NCBI GenBank assembly: GCA_038373865.1
Contig: JAXGGA010001102.1
Coordinates: 105,312-169,311, forward strand
From: Uloborus plumipes
Taxonomy: Eukaryota > Arthropoda > Arachnida > Araneae > Uloboridae
Direction: 5' to 3'
Length of the DNA: 64,000 nucleotides
Part shown: positions 9,851 to 22,779 of the stretch, piece after piece
Numbering within the stretch: the first letter of the stretch is position 1
How the letters are laid out: every line of letters begins with the position of its first letter
The notes under the pieces: model-generated
Told to the model about the DNA's origin: nothing
The model's input: only the letters and a program-made list of their open reading frames with translations
Database searches by the model: none
Program-made: the position numbers and the translations under genes

Positions 9851-12668
9851 AATCTCAATTTCAGAAATTACACGAAAAAAAAAATCAATGGGAGTTGAAA
9901 GTTCAGTATAATATGTGAACATTAATGAGTACTAAGTTTTATAACATATATTTTACTTTTCATTTTTGCACTAAAAGAAATATGGAGATAAAATATTTTT
10001 TAATTTAACATTGTTACTATAGTTAATAATGTAAAAGAAAGTTAACCAATGCATAAAATTTACAAATTTTCAAAAAAAAAAAAAAAAAATGACAACGTGT
10101 ATTTGCTGGACAACTTAATATCCAAAAGCCCAAATGTATTGTATTGAAAAAGAGGTTCCTTAGAACCACAAAACACGAGTATGCATTTTTTAGCATTTTT
10201 GGAATTAATTATCTTTTCCTCAGCACAACTGTATTCATTTTTCGATAGTTAATAAATATTTTCCAACAGTAATTTTTTTTTTGCATCTATGAGATATTAA
10301 CTGAATTGATTGGGGAAATATTTCATGGATGAGAAGCATGTGTAACTTATGAAAAACTAATTATATAATCTTTAGTAGAGCTTTCTTAATTTTATTGGAA
10401 CCAAGAAGCTCGTGAAGAACTAAACTAGCTTACTTTCCAGAATGTCAGCATTGATTCCCGATCAGTAATCTTATCTTTCTTGATTTTATTAAGAGTTTAA
10501 TAAAGTTTTTGAAGAGCTAAAAAACAAAATGTGACTTAGGTGAAAATAAAGTTCATGAAAAAGTATTCCAATTCCATTCTCATTTCTCAAAGTGTTAGTC
10601 ATCACGTTTTAAAAAATTTAACTATTTTTACTTTTTTTAAGCAGGAAGTTAAAAATGAAGAATTTCGTTTTTATTTAAAAAGAAACATAAATAGGAGAAA
10701 AAAAATTGCAAATGAATTCGAGTTAACATTTCCTCAAAAACGACATTTCAAATTTCTAAATTTAAAAAGTAAATTAAAAAATGTTAAAAAAAATCAAGTA
10801 AAGTAAAAACGATTTTTGCACAAGACTTTACGACGAAAGTTTTTGGTCTTTGCCAAAAAACATATATAAAACTTTAAATTACATTGAATAACGTTCAGAT
10901 GAGATTTATTACTTGGAAAAGTTGGATTTTTTTAAAAATTGAAACAACACATAACAATGTGTACAAATTGCACAAATTAAAAAAGATGGAGTTTACGGAA
11001 TAACGGAGAGTGATAAAACCTTTAATATGAAAACACTTCATCGGTTTCTGATATTCTTGCATGCTTTTTGTGAAACCACGTTTATGTTTCTGATATAACG
11101 CGATGAAATTTCAAAACAAAATAATCACCTACCAGCGAAGTTACTTGTAGGTTTTAGAAGATGTCTTTTCAGAAAGAGTAGTGGAATAAAGAAAGTGATG
11201 TCGTTATTTTTGAAAAGGGAACTGAATTTCCCATTGGATTCAAAAATAAAAACAAAGATAAAGCATTTTAGCTTCTGTAATGCTGTCAGTACTCAAAAAC
11301 AAGTGCAAGATGCGTTTAACTAACTGGTGCAAGTTGTGTTTAATTAACTCAAAAACGTTTTTATGTTTACAATGCTAAGAGAAGAACAAAATAACGTAAA
11401 TTAAGTTCTAAGCTTTGACTTTAAATTGTTTTCAATGAGATCTAATTAATAAAATAAAGCTGCAATTATTTAAGCTTACTTTTTTATCCACACAATTTGT
11501 GAGTAATTTTTGGAGTGATAAATAAATTTAAAACACTAACTCAAACAATGGTTAGTTTAAAAAGTCTTAATTCTTGATGATAGTTTTTGGATAGTGTGAA
11601 TTAGTTTTACGAAAAAAAGTATACAAACGTATGTACACGTAAATAAAATAAAATATTTATACATCTAAAAAAATATGTTCCTCTGTGAAACCGAAAATCA
11701 GAAATTGAAGTTTGCATTATAATCTCTCATTTCTACACCGTTCATTAGAGTGAATTTTATCGAAGCTGTACTTAATGATAACACCTAAAGTGTTATTTTC
11801 CCAAAGAACAAGAAAATTTCGGATGCAAATGTTTTGCGTACTGAAGAGAAATGGGCATCTGCATAAGTATTGCTCTAAAAGGTTTTGCGACATCGCATGA
11901 ATAGATATGCCACAGATTGTGTCTTCAACCAAAAGTGCAAGGGCTGCAAAGTCATGAATTATTAATGTATATTCTGAACAGGAAGCCTAATGAAGATACA
12001 TCTGCATCTGGGTTTAGTCTGTTTTCATAGCGATCACGTACAATGTGAAGTGCAAAACTTCTCTAATTGAGCTCATGGAAACGTAGCGTGGCGTAGCTTT
12101 AATTTTTTTAAACGTATTTTTAAACGAAAAACACACTCAAATAATGGATGTTGTGAAGCAGGTACTAAATAGTCAGAGTTTTGAATGAATGAATAGTGAA
12201 GCATATTTTACGGCTTAAAAACTTTTTGATCATCCCATTTAATTAATTCTAGCATTTATAATTGTTTAGACAAACTATAATGCTGGAATCAATATCTACG
12301 ATATAAACCTGTAGAGTACTGATCATGTGAAAAATAAATTGGAATACATTATTATCAATACATCAGTAATTATTTTAATTAAAATTCTAATGAAATAACG
12401 GACAAAGGTTTAAAACTTTTTTACATTGAAAAATATATCTTTACAACCTAATCTTCTATAATAGCGGACAAATATGTTTACAATTCAAGCTGCCTCATTC
12501 TTAAAATATTATGTTGTGAAAATATCAATATTAATTTAAACAAATAACGTGAATAATTGTAACAATGAAGATAAGTTCCCATAAAACCAAAATTACAGAA
12601 CAATAATTAAATAGGAACAATAGTAATTATAAAAGAGATGGGAAACTAGCCACACAAGAAAGAGGAAG
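9851..12668. other. AT-rich sequence, no gene recognised
   Basis: Only lysine/asparagine-rich or otherwise featureless short frames occur. No terminal repeats or RNA genes recognised. Confidence 0.45.
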
Positions 12669-12670
12669 TA

Positions 12671-13834
12671 CAGTGAGGCGAAAAAAATCATGTGATGTGC
12701 GACAGCATAGTTAACATCATGTTGGATCAAGTTTTGCTTGGAGAAATTCTGCAATTCGAAGTGACAAGAACGCAATAAGTTGCTATAAGTTCCCAAAAGA
12801 AATATTGAGCCATGCTGTTGCTAGAGACGTCCATAACTGCGAAGTTGTTGTCGTTAGAAAAATTTTTGGCAATTATTAATTTCTTAATTATTGTTCAGAA
12901 TTCGTTGTTCATGAAATTCATATCAGATGATCCAGTTGATCGAATGATTTGTTTTAACTGTTCAGAATGTTTTCTTTAGTCAATTATGTTTGTTCGTGGC
13001 CAGAAGACAAGACGGATTGCTCTCCCGAAAAATGCCATCATTGTTTGAATAGTTGAAGTCTACAAATGTGAGGTCTGTAAGTGTTCTTAATAGAGTTGAG
13101 ATAGAAATCAGTCATAGACTTTGTTGGACTAAAGGATCTAGTTCATGGCATGAAAAAACATCCCGCCCCTTTGCGCAATCAACACCAGTTTACACAATGC
13201 CTTGTCGACAGCTTCTGTCTATGACTTTATGGGATCTACATCAACTAAAATCGGGACTCCAATTACCAAGTCTTGGATCCACTTGATATGGAGACGAACG
13301 AGCAAGATAAAGCGTTACAAGAGGTTGTGCTGATTTGAAAAAACTCCAGTCTGTCTCCTACTGCCATAGCCCATTAAAGTCAAATTTTGCTACCCTGTTG
13401 TAACGAACATGCCTTTCGTAAGTTCCACACTAATTTCGGTGGTTATTCTACGAAGTATTTATTGCCTATTAATCCTCACGATTCTTCGCATATGTCGCTG
13501 ATCTCGGTCTTCTGAGGCAGGCCACTGTGCTGTCCATGATGTGAGATTACGCCTGCAGTTAGGTGATTTCGGCACTCTTTTGGCACTGGAAATCCCAAAA
13601 TGTTGAATTCCGAAACGGAACATCCCACGCTTTTAAATCCTACTACTAATTGAGATTCAAAATCCGTTAATCCCTGTCGTTTATCTATAATTAGGTTAGG
13701 AATCTATTCACATGAAATATTTGAGTACAAATAAAAACTCTACCAATTAAATGGCCACATATACGTTATGTACGTGATTCTGTTACCATCTGTATATTTT
13801 CAAAAGCTATCGCATGACTTTTTTCACCTCATTG
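12671..13834 (-). mobile_element. Decayed Tc1-like transposon with minus-strand transposase relic
   Basis: Left end CAGTGAGGCGAAAAAAATCA and the reverse complement of the right end CAATGAGGTGAAAAAAGTCA are inverted repeats, both flanked by TA. The interior resembles the transposase gene of the element at 42368-43571 read in the same orientation: blocks around 12811-12860 (ATTGAGCCATGCTG), 13140-13160 (ATGGCATGAAAAAACAT) and 13195-13215 (ATGCCTTG.CGACAG) match it in order. No long frame survives, so the transposase is dead. Terminal sequences differ from the 42-kb element, so it is a related but separate subfamily. Confidence 0.8.
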
Positions 13835-14077
13835 TATGTTGGTTTATTGGACTTTATTAGAATAATGAAACATATTAGTATTTTATATCTCCATACAAGC
13901 GTTTATTAAAATTACAGTGTCTAAACTCTTCAATGAAAATATTGAACCTAATACATTGCACATTCAGTCTTTAGATATAAAAAACGATAATAGAGATTAA
14001 AAACAGTCGATAATTTTCAAAACATTGGTTATATACTAATTTGAATGTAGCAATCACTGTATACTTCTTTTTTAGCC

Positions 14078-14238
14078 CTGACAATTGAAGGGACAAATGG
14101 ATAAAGGTGATATGTGACAATTTTTGAAAAACTTACTTTTTATTATGGATGAAGGTGATTATTTTTTTAAAAACTTTTTCTAGAAATTAAAAACATTGTC
14201 ACATATCACTTTTATTCACTTGCCCCTTCAGTTGTTAC
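14078..14238. repeat. Short inverted-repeat element
   Basis: The left arm (CTGACAATTGAAGGGACAAA...) and the reverse complement of the right arm (GTAACAACTGAAGGGGCAAG...) pair over about 45 bp with a loop of about 70 bp; both arms contain GTGATATGTGACAAT. Probably a small foldback MITE. Target duplications are not clear. Confidence 0.5.
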
Positions 14239-14903
14239 TATCTCATTTCATCAAAAAAAAAAAAAATCTTTTTTTAATACGTAACCATGCCAGTGACTAC
14301 CAACACTTGAAAAAAAAAACTTTTTATAAAACAATGTATTATTATAAATTGTTTAGCTGTACACACTCATTTTATTGGTAATATAAAAGTGTAATTGACG
14401 AAATGTAATAACCATAATATGACAGCGTGCTGTATTTAGCCGAACTTTTTCTCCATTTATTACATTTGGATGCAAGCACGTACAAGATACTACTTAAAGG
14501 TAATAAAATCCATCCAATATCCTGGTTGAGCACGCAAATGTCGTAAACTCCACCTGCATTGTTAGCTCTCTTTTTATATTACTAGAGACGAAGCAAACAG
14601 AAGAGTAAAAACAAAAACCTATCTTTTTTCCTTCTCAATTGCTTAGGAACCGTTCACAACCTCGAATCTTAGAGGGGCAGCAATATAAACAGTTTTTGTA
14701 TTTTTTTTTTATTATTGTTGAATAAGAAGATAACCCTTTATTATTTCTCTTTATTATTTGGGAGTTTTAATACATATTTTTTAATCTGATGTGAAAGGAA
14801 CTTAATTTGTTTCTTGGGAGTTTTTTTTTTTTTTGGAGGTTTTTTTTTTTGGCTACAGAACTTGAATAAGTTTTATCATGTACTTGTTAATTATTCGATC
14901 AAA
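14239..14903. other. AT-rich sequence, no gene recognised
   Basis: Contains T-runs (14701-14710, 14821-14850) and nothing I recognise. Confidence 0.5.
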
Positions 14904-15096
14904 TACACTGCTCGACATTGAAAATGCAACACCAAGAAGGAGTGGTCAGAAATGCATGCAAATTTTACCGTAGACGCACGTCACTGAGTTATGCAAATGA
15001 TATGAAATGCGCAGCTCTCCGACGCACGTGAAGTAAGATATAAGATAATGAAGTTGAAAAGTGGGCTATGTTCATGTTGGTTTTTCTGCCAGACTA

Positions 15097-15244
15097 ATTC
15101 TGTACCTCAGAACCAGACTAACGTAAGTCCATTTTCGTCATTTTTCGGTAGAGGGGAAAAACGATTGTCGAATACATCGTTTTTCCTCTCTACTGAAAAA
15201 TGACGAAAATGGACTTACGTTAGTCTGGTTCTGAGGTACAGAAT
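15097..15244. repeat. 148-bp near-perfect palindrome inside the Tc1 element
   Basis: The first 66-69 bp (ATTCTGTACCTCAGAACCAG...) are repeated as reverse complement at the other end with two mismatches, separated by about a dozen bases. TA dinucleotides sit immediately outside both ends (15095-15096 and 15245-15246). It may be a tiny foldback MITE nested in the Tc1 element, or a hairpin that belongs to it. Confidence 0.85.
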
Positions 15245-15294
15245 TATCGGAGAAATTTGGTTTTTGTCTCGAAGGATACGTGTGATAGGAGGAA

Positions 15295-16326
15295 ATGCCA
15301 CGCCGTCCTCAACAAAGACACTTCCAGCATATAGACGACTTTACAAGGGGTATGGTGATCGGACTGAGAAGGGGAGGTTGATCCATACGTCAAATTGCAG
15401 CTGATACCCACATGGATGCAAGCACTGTGCATCGGCTGTGTCAGAGATGGTTGGAAAGAGGAAATGTAGCCACATTGAGGGGTGCAGGTGCAGCCAGAGT
15501 GACGTCAGACCGCTTGGATCGACGGATTCACCGACAAGCTGTGGCGGACCCACAAGTCACTTGTACGTCGATTCTGCAGCACGTGCAAGGTACACTGGAT
15601 GTTCCTGTGTCGACCAGAACCATTTCCCGTCGACTGGTTGCACGTGGCCTGCAATCACGGCGCCCGCTAAGAACACTGCCATTGACCTCACAGCATAGAC
15701 TCCAACGTTTGGAATGGTGCCGGACCAGAGCGACGTGGATGGCAGAATGGCAAACCGTAGTGTTCTCAGATGAATCCCGCTTCTGTTTGTCCAGCGATAG
15801 TCATCGCATACGTGTGTGGCGTCGACGTGGAGAAAGATCGAATCCGGCAGTAACTGTGGAACGCCCCACAGAGCGACAACGTGGCATAATGGTTTGGGGC
15901 ACTATTGCATACAATTCCGTATCACCTCTACTTCGTATTCTGGTCACTATGACGGCCCAACGATATGTAGATAATGTACTGCGGCCGGTGGCTATCCCCT
16001 ACCTTCAGGGTCTGCCAAATGCAATTTTTCAACAGGATAACGCCCGGCCTCACAGTGCTCGAATCAGCCAACATGCTCTACGAGGTGTACAGATGCTTTC
16101 CTGGCCACCATACTCTCCTGACTTGTCACCAATCGAACATGTGTGGGACGTGATTGGACGCCGTTTGCAGAACCTGTCACTGCCTCGTTCAGAGGACGAA
16201 CTGTGGCAAATGGTTGAAAGGGAATGGAGTGCCATCCCTCAGGACACAATCCGCAGGCTTATTGACTCCATGCCTAGGCGTGTTTCTTCGTGCATCGCTG
16301 TCCGCGGTGGTCCTACTTCTTACTGA
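15295..16326 (+). pseudogene. Tc1-like transposase, one internal stop codon
   Basis: Starting at ATG 15295 the frame runs 28 codons (MPRRPQQRHFQHIDDF...), meets TGA at 15379-15381, and continues in the same frame to the stop at 16324-16326, 343 codons in total. Start from Met at 15412 leaves a 304-aa product that would lack the front of the helix-turn-helix. The N-terminal part (IRQIAADTHMDASTVHRLC) is a Tc1-type paired-like DNA-binding domain. The catalytic triad is visible: Asp in VVFSDESRF, Asp in FQQDNARPH and Glu in SPIEHVWD. I count 32 residues between the second Asp and the Glu, where canonical Tc1 has 34. The stop lies in a context where CGA to TGA, a CpG transition, would explain it (inference). 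Cut-and-paste transposition is the family role. Confidence 0.9.
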
Positions 16327-16686
16327 GCCGACGCTGTCCTCGCTCTAAATTTTGCTTATTTATTTTGAAATAAATATCACTTATTGTTCCATGCTGCCTC
16401 TGTCTTCTTACCAAATTTCATCAATTTCTGACCACTCCTTCTTGGTGTTGCATTTTCAATGTCGAGCAGTGTATTAATGTGACTTGGATTTACGTTTGTT
16501 ACAAGAAGTATTCAATATGCTAGCTTGTTTATAACTTAATTCAGCTTGTTTGCAGTTTAATTATTTTTGTAATCTTCATTTATGTGCTGACGAGAATTGA
16601 GAAATTCATAGTAAATATGAAGCAGAGCGCTCTTATTTAACTTGATTTCATAGGTACGCAATAAATCGAAGCACTGAGAAGCAAAA

Positions 16687-16860
16687 TCGTGTAAGTGCCA
16701 AAATTTAAGTTGTTTTTCTTCAAAAACTAGAACAAATTAAAGAGGAAATGGTAGTACTATCACTGTTGCTTTGGAGCAAGAGTACTGGTAGCCTTGGTAG
16801 GAGTTGCTATAGAGCAGGATGTATATTCAGAAAAAAAATCAATGAAAGTCTACCTAGGAT
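16687..16860 (+). repeat. Dispersed repeat, copy 1 (partner 45446-45612)
   Basis: A GTGTAAGTGC start, a TTTGGAGCAAGA block, a GTTGCTAT block and TCAATGAAAGTCTACCTAGG occur in the same order and near-equal spacing in 45446-45612. The family is not identified; the pair is diverged. Confidence 0.5.
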
Positions 16861-17718
16861 TTGATGAAGGATATTTTTTTTCCTTATATAGCCTTATTAT
16901 TTTTTTCCTTGGGTCACCTTATAAATAGATTATTGCTGTTGACTATATGTGATTTCATTAACCATGTTTACGGAAATTCTCAGAATGGATTCACTTTATT
17001 TTCTAAAAAAAATGCGTACAAATGTGCTTAGGAATGTTCTTAACATTGAAAAAAAAAAGAAGATTACGTTCGCATTTGCTGAAAAAAGTAACTTTTCTGT
17101 TTAATCCTATTTTAAATGTAACGCAATATAAATATGTGAAGCTTGAAAGTAGCTGTAGAATTAGAAAATCATGAATTATTCATAAAATCCAGGTGAAGGA
17201 AGGTTTAATGAAGAGAGATTTATGAAGAGTAGGGATTAAAGACAAAGCTTTCTTCACTAAATCTTACTCAACATAAGAGAGTACCTTCTCAAAGGTGAAA
17301 GTGCTTTTTAAATTTCGCAGGTTTAAAATAGTATTCAACTTGACAGGTTTCATGTTTAATTTGCAAAATAAGGAGATGAGGAATAATTTAATGGCTACTA
17401 AATAAATTATTTTTAGGGCACGGCTGAAGTATTTTAATAAGAAATTCATTATTTAGATACATTACTCACATTTAATGTTTTCTGTAAATCAACTATGCAC
17501 TAAAATATCTTAAACATTAAATAAATAGCCTTCTAATGTAACAATAGTGTAAAAAATAATGATAATGTCATAAAATGATAGAATTTTTCTTAAATCAGGA
17601 GATGTGGTCAAGAGTTCCTTGGAAATCTTAACTTTAATTTTACTTTTTTCATCAAGAATGGCAATAAGCACGTTATTATTATTATTTTTTTGAGTATTTC
17701 TGTGCTCAATGACACATA
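16861..17718. other. AT-rich sequence, no gene recognised
   Basis: No supported frame, repeat or RNA gene. Confidence 0.45.
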
Positions 17719-17958
17719 TTACTTTTTTTCATATAAGTGTATGTTATTATTGTAAGCTGTGACCAGGTGGTTGAAAAAAAGTTCAATGATTTGACGGGCA
17801 TAAGTGCATGGATAGCTTCAGAATTTTGCCATGGAAATGTCGTCGTTCGGCAATTCCTCACTAAATTTGGCGCCAAAAATTGATGCCAATTCTTCGAGAT
17901 TTCTTTAATTTTTCGAAGCAGACATGACGTCATCAGTATGTGAGTCGCTACTAGACAT
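17719..17958 (-). pseudogene. Unidentified broken reading frame (80 codons, two stops)
   Basis: From ATG at 17956-17958 the minus strand reads MSSSDSHTDDVMSASKN, then TAA (17905-17907), then RNLEELASIFGAKFSEELPN and onward to TGA, then SYPCTYARQIIELFFNHLVT and on to a final TAA at 17719. The composition is protein-like (charged, few AT-biased residues) across both stops, unlike the chance frames nearby. I do not recognise the family. Both stops are in one frame, so two nonsense changes explain the break without a frameshift. A GC-richer block upstream (18037-18163) may be its 5' region. Confidence 0.45.
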
Positions 17959-18036
17959 GAATCTAGTGTTACTATATAGCCTAAATGTTGACTATTTTTG
18001 TCAAATATTATAGAAATAATATTTAATAGTTGTAAT

Positions 18037-18163
18037 ATAGGCCGGCATCACGTCCGGTTTCGCATCATACCTAATAAACGTATCCTTTCGAACTGAATTG
18101 CCGGGCCATGGTCTCTGGCTAGGCTGCCATAGCCTCTTGGCTGCCCTGATAGTTTTCCCTACA
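18037..18163 (-). other. GC-richer block upstream of the broken frame
   Basis: About 125 bp with much higher GC than its surroundings, containing CCGGCATCACGTCCGG and the blocks GCCGGGCCATGG and GGCTGCCATAGCC. On the minus strand it lies about 80 bp upstream of the ATG at 17958. Could be a promoter/5' UTR carried with a retrocopy, or part of an LTR. No further assignment possible. Confidence 0.3.
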
Positions 18164-19136
18164 AATAGTGAATGCTTTTGAAAGAAAAAAAAATGTTATA
18201 GAGGCATGTCGATTATCTTTAATTATTTAGTGGATGACCCAAAACATTTATTAGTAAATTGCTGAAAAAAATATGTTAAATCTAAAATATCTAAACTATT
18301 TTATCTTTAGCAAAACTGCTTGCAATCACTTTGGTTTTGAGAAAAATATCAATAAAACCAACCTAAATTCATTACTTGATTGATTTAGGTCAATTACTGG
18401 CACTAATAATATTTTAGACAACCAGTAGTTGGCCACCCTTCAAGCCCAAAATAAATGGTAAGTCATTAAATGCTTATTTTATTTGCCTAAAACACCTGGA
18501 TGACCTGCATATCATAATAAATAAACATTTAGAATTAGATTTTACCTCAAAGCATTACTATTAAATATTTTATCTCATTTCTTCTCGTTATTAGTATAAG
18601 TGATTTTCTCGAAACTTTCTTGATGGCTTTGTAGATGTTCCGTCCTAACTCCTAATAAAAACTTTATAAATTATGATAGAGGATATCATGTGATACTGTA
18701 TATTTTATTTAGCACTCAGAAAAAGAACGTGTACTTATTTATTCCTGTTTTTTACATTTTTATGCTCGAGTGGTCACTTACCGGCTTGTGGTTAATTGCT
18801 TGATCCCCCTATATGAACAATTAACTGAGACACGTTTTCGTAGCGTGTCTCCACAATGATATTGCCTATACCAGTTTTAATGAAAACAAAAGTGTTCCTA
18901 TACGCGGTCGCGTTCAAAGTAGTTCTTTGATTTGCTCAAGAAGTACTTTTTATATTTAAAGTGGTGAAATTCAAAGCCAATGTTTAAGTACTTAGCTTAA
19001 TAGACTCTAATAATAGCAAAACCTGATACATAAAAAATACAAATACATAATACAACAGTACATAAAAATTCTGCGATTGCTATTGGTTGGCTTTTAAAAG
19101 TAAAAATTCATAGCAGGCCAAACATTGGATGAACAA
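18164..19136. other. AT-rich sequence, no gene recognised
   Basis: No supported frame, repeat or RNA gene. Confidence 0.45.
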
Positions 19137-21048
<1,912 letters not shown>

Positions 21049-21309
21049 TATATCGTCGCCACCATGCTAAACTTACGAATGTGAAAATTGGCACTTTTCA
21101 GGGAAGTCAAAACACTGCATATAACTTTTTAACACCTAACGTGTTTGGTTACTTTCAATTTTTTAACTCTTATCGATATCTTTAAGTGTAAAACTATCTT
21201 TCGAAGGTATCATTTTAATTTTAATTATTTGTAAAATTCGAACTTAAAAAACGAACTTGAAAAACGTGAATTTTCACACTCGCTAGTTTAGCATGGTGCC
21301 GACGATATA
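21049..21309. mobile_element. MITE with TATATCGTCG ends
   Basis: The left 40 bp (TATATCGTCGCCACCATGCT...) and the reverse complement of the right 40 bp (TATATCGTCGGCACCATGCT...) match with few differences and run on into a shared GTGAAAATT block. The interior has no coding sequence. Superfamily not assigned. Confidence 0.75.
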
Positions 21310-22122
21310 CACACAGACAAATATTGCAAGTGATTTTCAAGGCGTGAAAATATTTCTTGACACATTTTAGAGGGGTGAAATTCTCTCGGAGGCGTGACAC
21401 ATACGTATTATAAATGCCGTAACAGTTATCAATGCCAAAAAATTTAACGTTTTGAGTAGGAGATGGATGTAGAAATGATGGAAGATGTGCATACCATTTT
21501 CCACTTGCTTTTCAAACAGTTTTCACGATGCTAAATTTTTATTAGGAGCGTTAAAAACATCGGTTTTTACATTTATTATATATGATGTATAATATTGCTT
21601 TTCTTGAAATAACCTTAATGCAAAATCCATTACTTTTGAAATCTGCTCCAGAAAGGAAGCAGCTTTTATTATTTCCCAAATCTTGGAAAATCTTCCCACA
21701 TTCTCACATTTTCTTGAACAAAAAGCCACCATTTTTGGAAGCATTTGTATCATCCCATAATCGATTGGTCGCTTATGTATGCAGAAAACAGAAAAAGTAT
21801 TCCTTAATCAAGCCTTTTCGCATGCATAGCTAACGCTTTCGATTTTCGTTAAGTGCCTTTGGGATCAGAAATTATTATTTCCGTTTGATGATGGTTTACT
21901 TTTTTTTCGTACTTGTCTCTTTTGCTGTTATAGCCTTAGTGTAATAAATCTTCATTCCAAAGTATCGTTTTCGGAAATCCTATTTATTAATTTGTTGTTC
22001 CACAAAATTGACTCGCTGATTAATTCTGACGAAAAATGCACGCGATAATGGTAAAAAAAGGATGTTGAGTATATTTTTATTTGATAAAAAAAATATTAAA
22101 ATTCAAAATGGTTTTCAAAAGA
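21310..22122. other. AT-rich sequence with ambiguous overlapping frames
   Basis: Frames of 83 codons (plus, 21582-21833) and 76 codons (minus, 21523-21753) overlap over the same bases. Neither shows a motif, splice sites or a repeat partner, so I do not call a gene. Confidence 0.35.
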
Positions 22123-22779
22123 TTAAGGCTACAGTGGACGCATTTTTTTTCAATTATTGATTTATTTGTCTAAAACTTTGTATGCTTCTATATTTACTAC
22201 ATCTAAAAGAATAAAAAAAATGGTGCAAAAACAATGAATACTTTTTTTGAAATTTAAAATTAAAATTTTGTAATGAAAATTCCCAATTTTCAAATTACTC
22301 CATGCATCATAATATTTATTGGATTATTACAAAACTTTCGAAATACATTAAGATACTGTCTGGTTATAATTTCTTGGATGAATTTTAGTCATTACAGTTC
22401 TGTAAAATTAGAAATTCGACTTTTATATTGTTAAATAAAAAGTATTTACTAAAAAGTACATATAGATTTTCATTTTCAGCCATCTTTTATAAGCTTTTTC
22501 ATAAAACATTACATGCAAAGCAAAATTTTATGCAATCATGCCTAATGATTGGAAATTAGTGGAAATTCAAAGTTTGGAAAAAAATTGTGACGCATGGAGC
22601 AATTTAAAATTTGGGAATTTTCGTCAAAATTTTTTTAAATTTTAAATTTCAAAAAAAAAAAGTATTCATTATCTTTGCACCAATTTCTTTTATACTTTTA
22701 GATGTAGTAAATCTATAAGCATAGTAAGTTTTAGATATATAGATCAATAATTAAAAAAAAATGTCCACTTTAGCCTTAA
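22123..22779. mobile_element. Foldback element with TTAA target site
   Basis: The ends are TTAAGGCTACAGTGGAC and, reverse-complemented, TTAAGGCTAAAGTGGAC. The arms are diverged inverted repeats of about 300 bp (shared blocks: CAATTATTGAT, ACTACATCTAAAAG, AATGAATAC, CTCCATGC). TTAA at both ends would be the duplicated target, as in piggyBac-type elements; the element proper is then 22127-22775. No coding sequence. The piggyBac link is inference from the target only. Confidence 0.75.

Larger units (their letters stand above)
14906..16471 (+). mobile_element. Tc1-like DNA transposon, nearly intact
   Basis: The element begins CACTGCTCGACATTGAAAAT and ends with its reverse complement; the terminal repeats are identical for roughly 48 bp and are flanked by TA on both sides, the target duplication of Tc1/mariner elements. 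It carries one plus-strand transposase frame (15295-16326) and an AATAAA at 16369-16374. A 148-bp palindrome (15097-15244) lies in its 5' untranslated part. High identity of the ends suggests a recent insertion, although the transposase has one stop codon. Confidence 0.95.

Noticed and set aside
10540..10806. 88-codon Lys/Phe-rich frame
   Set aside because: Composition follows A/T runs; no domain, start context or neighbours to support it.
21523..21833. Overlapping 76- and 83-codon frames on opposite strands
   Set aside because: Mutually exclusive and featureless; no basis to choose either.
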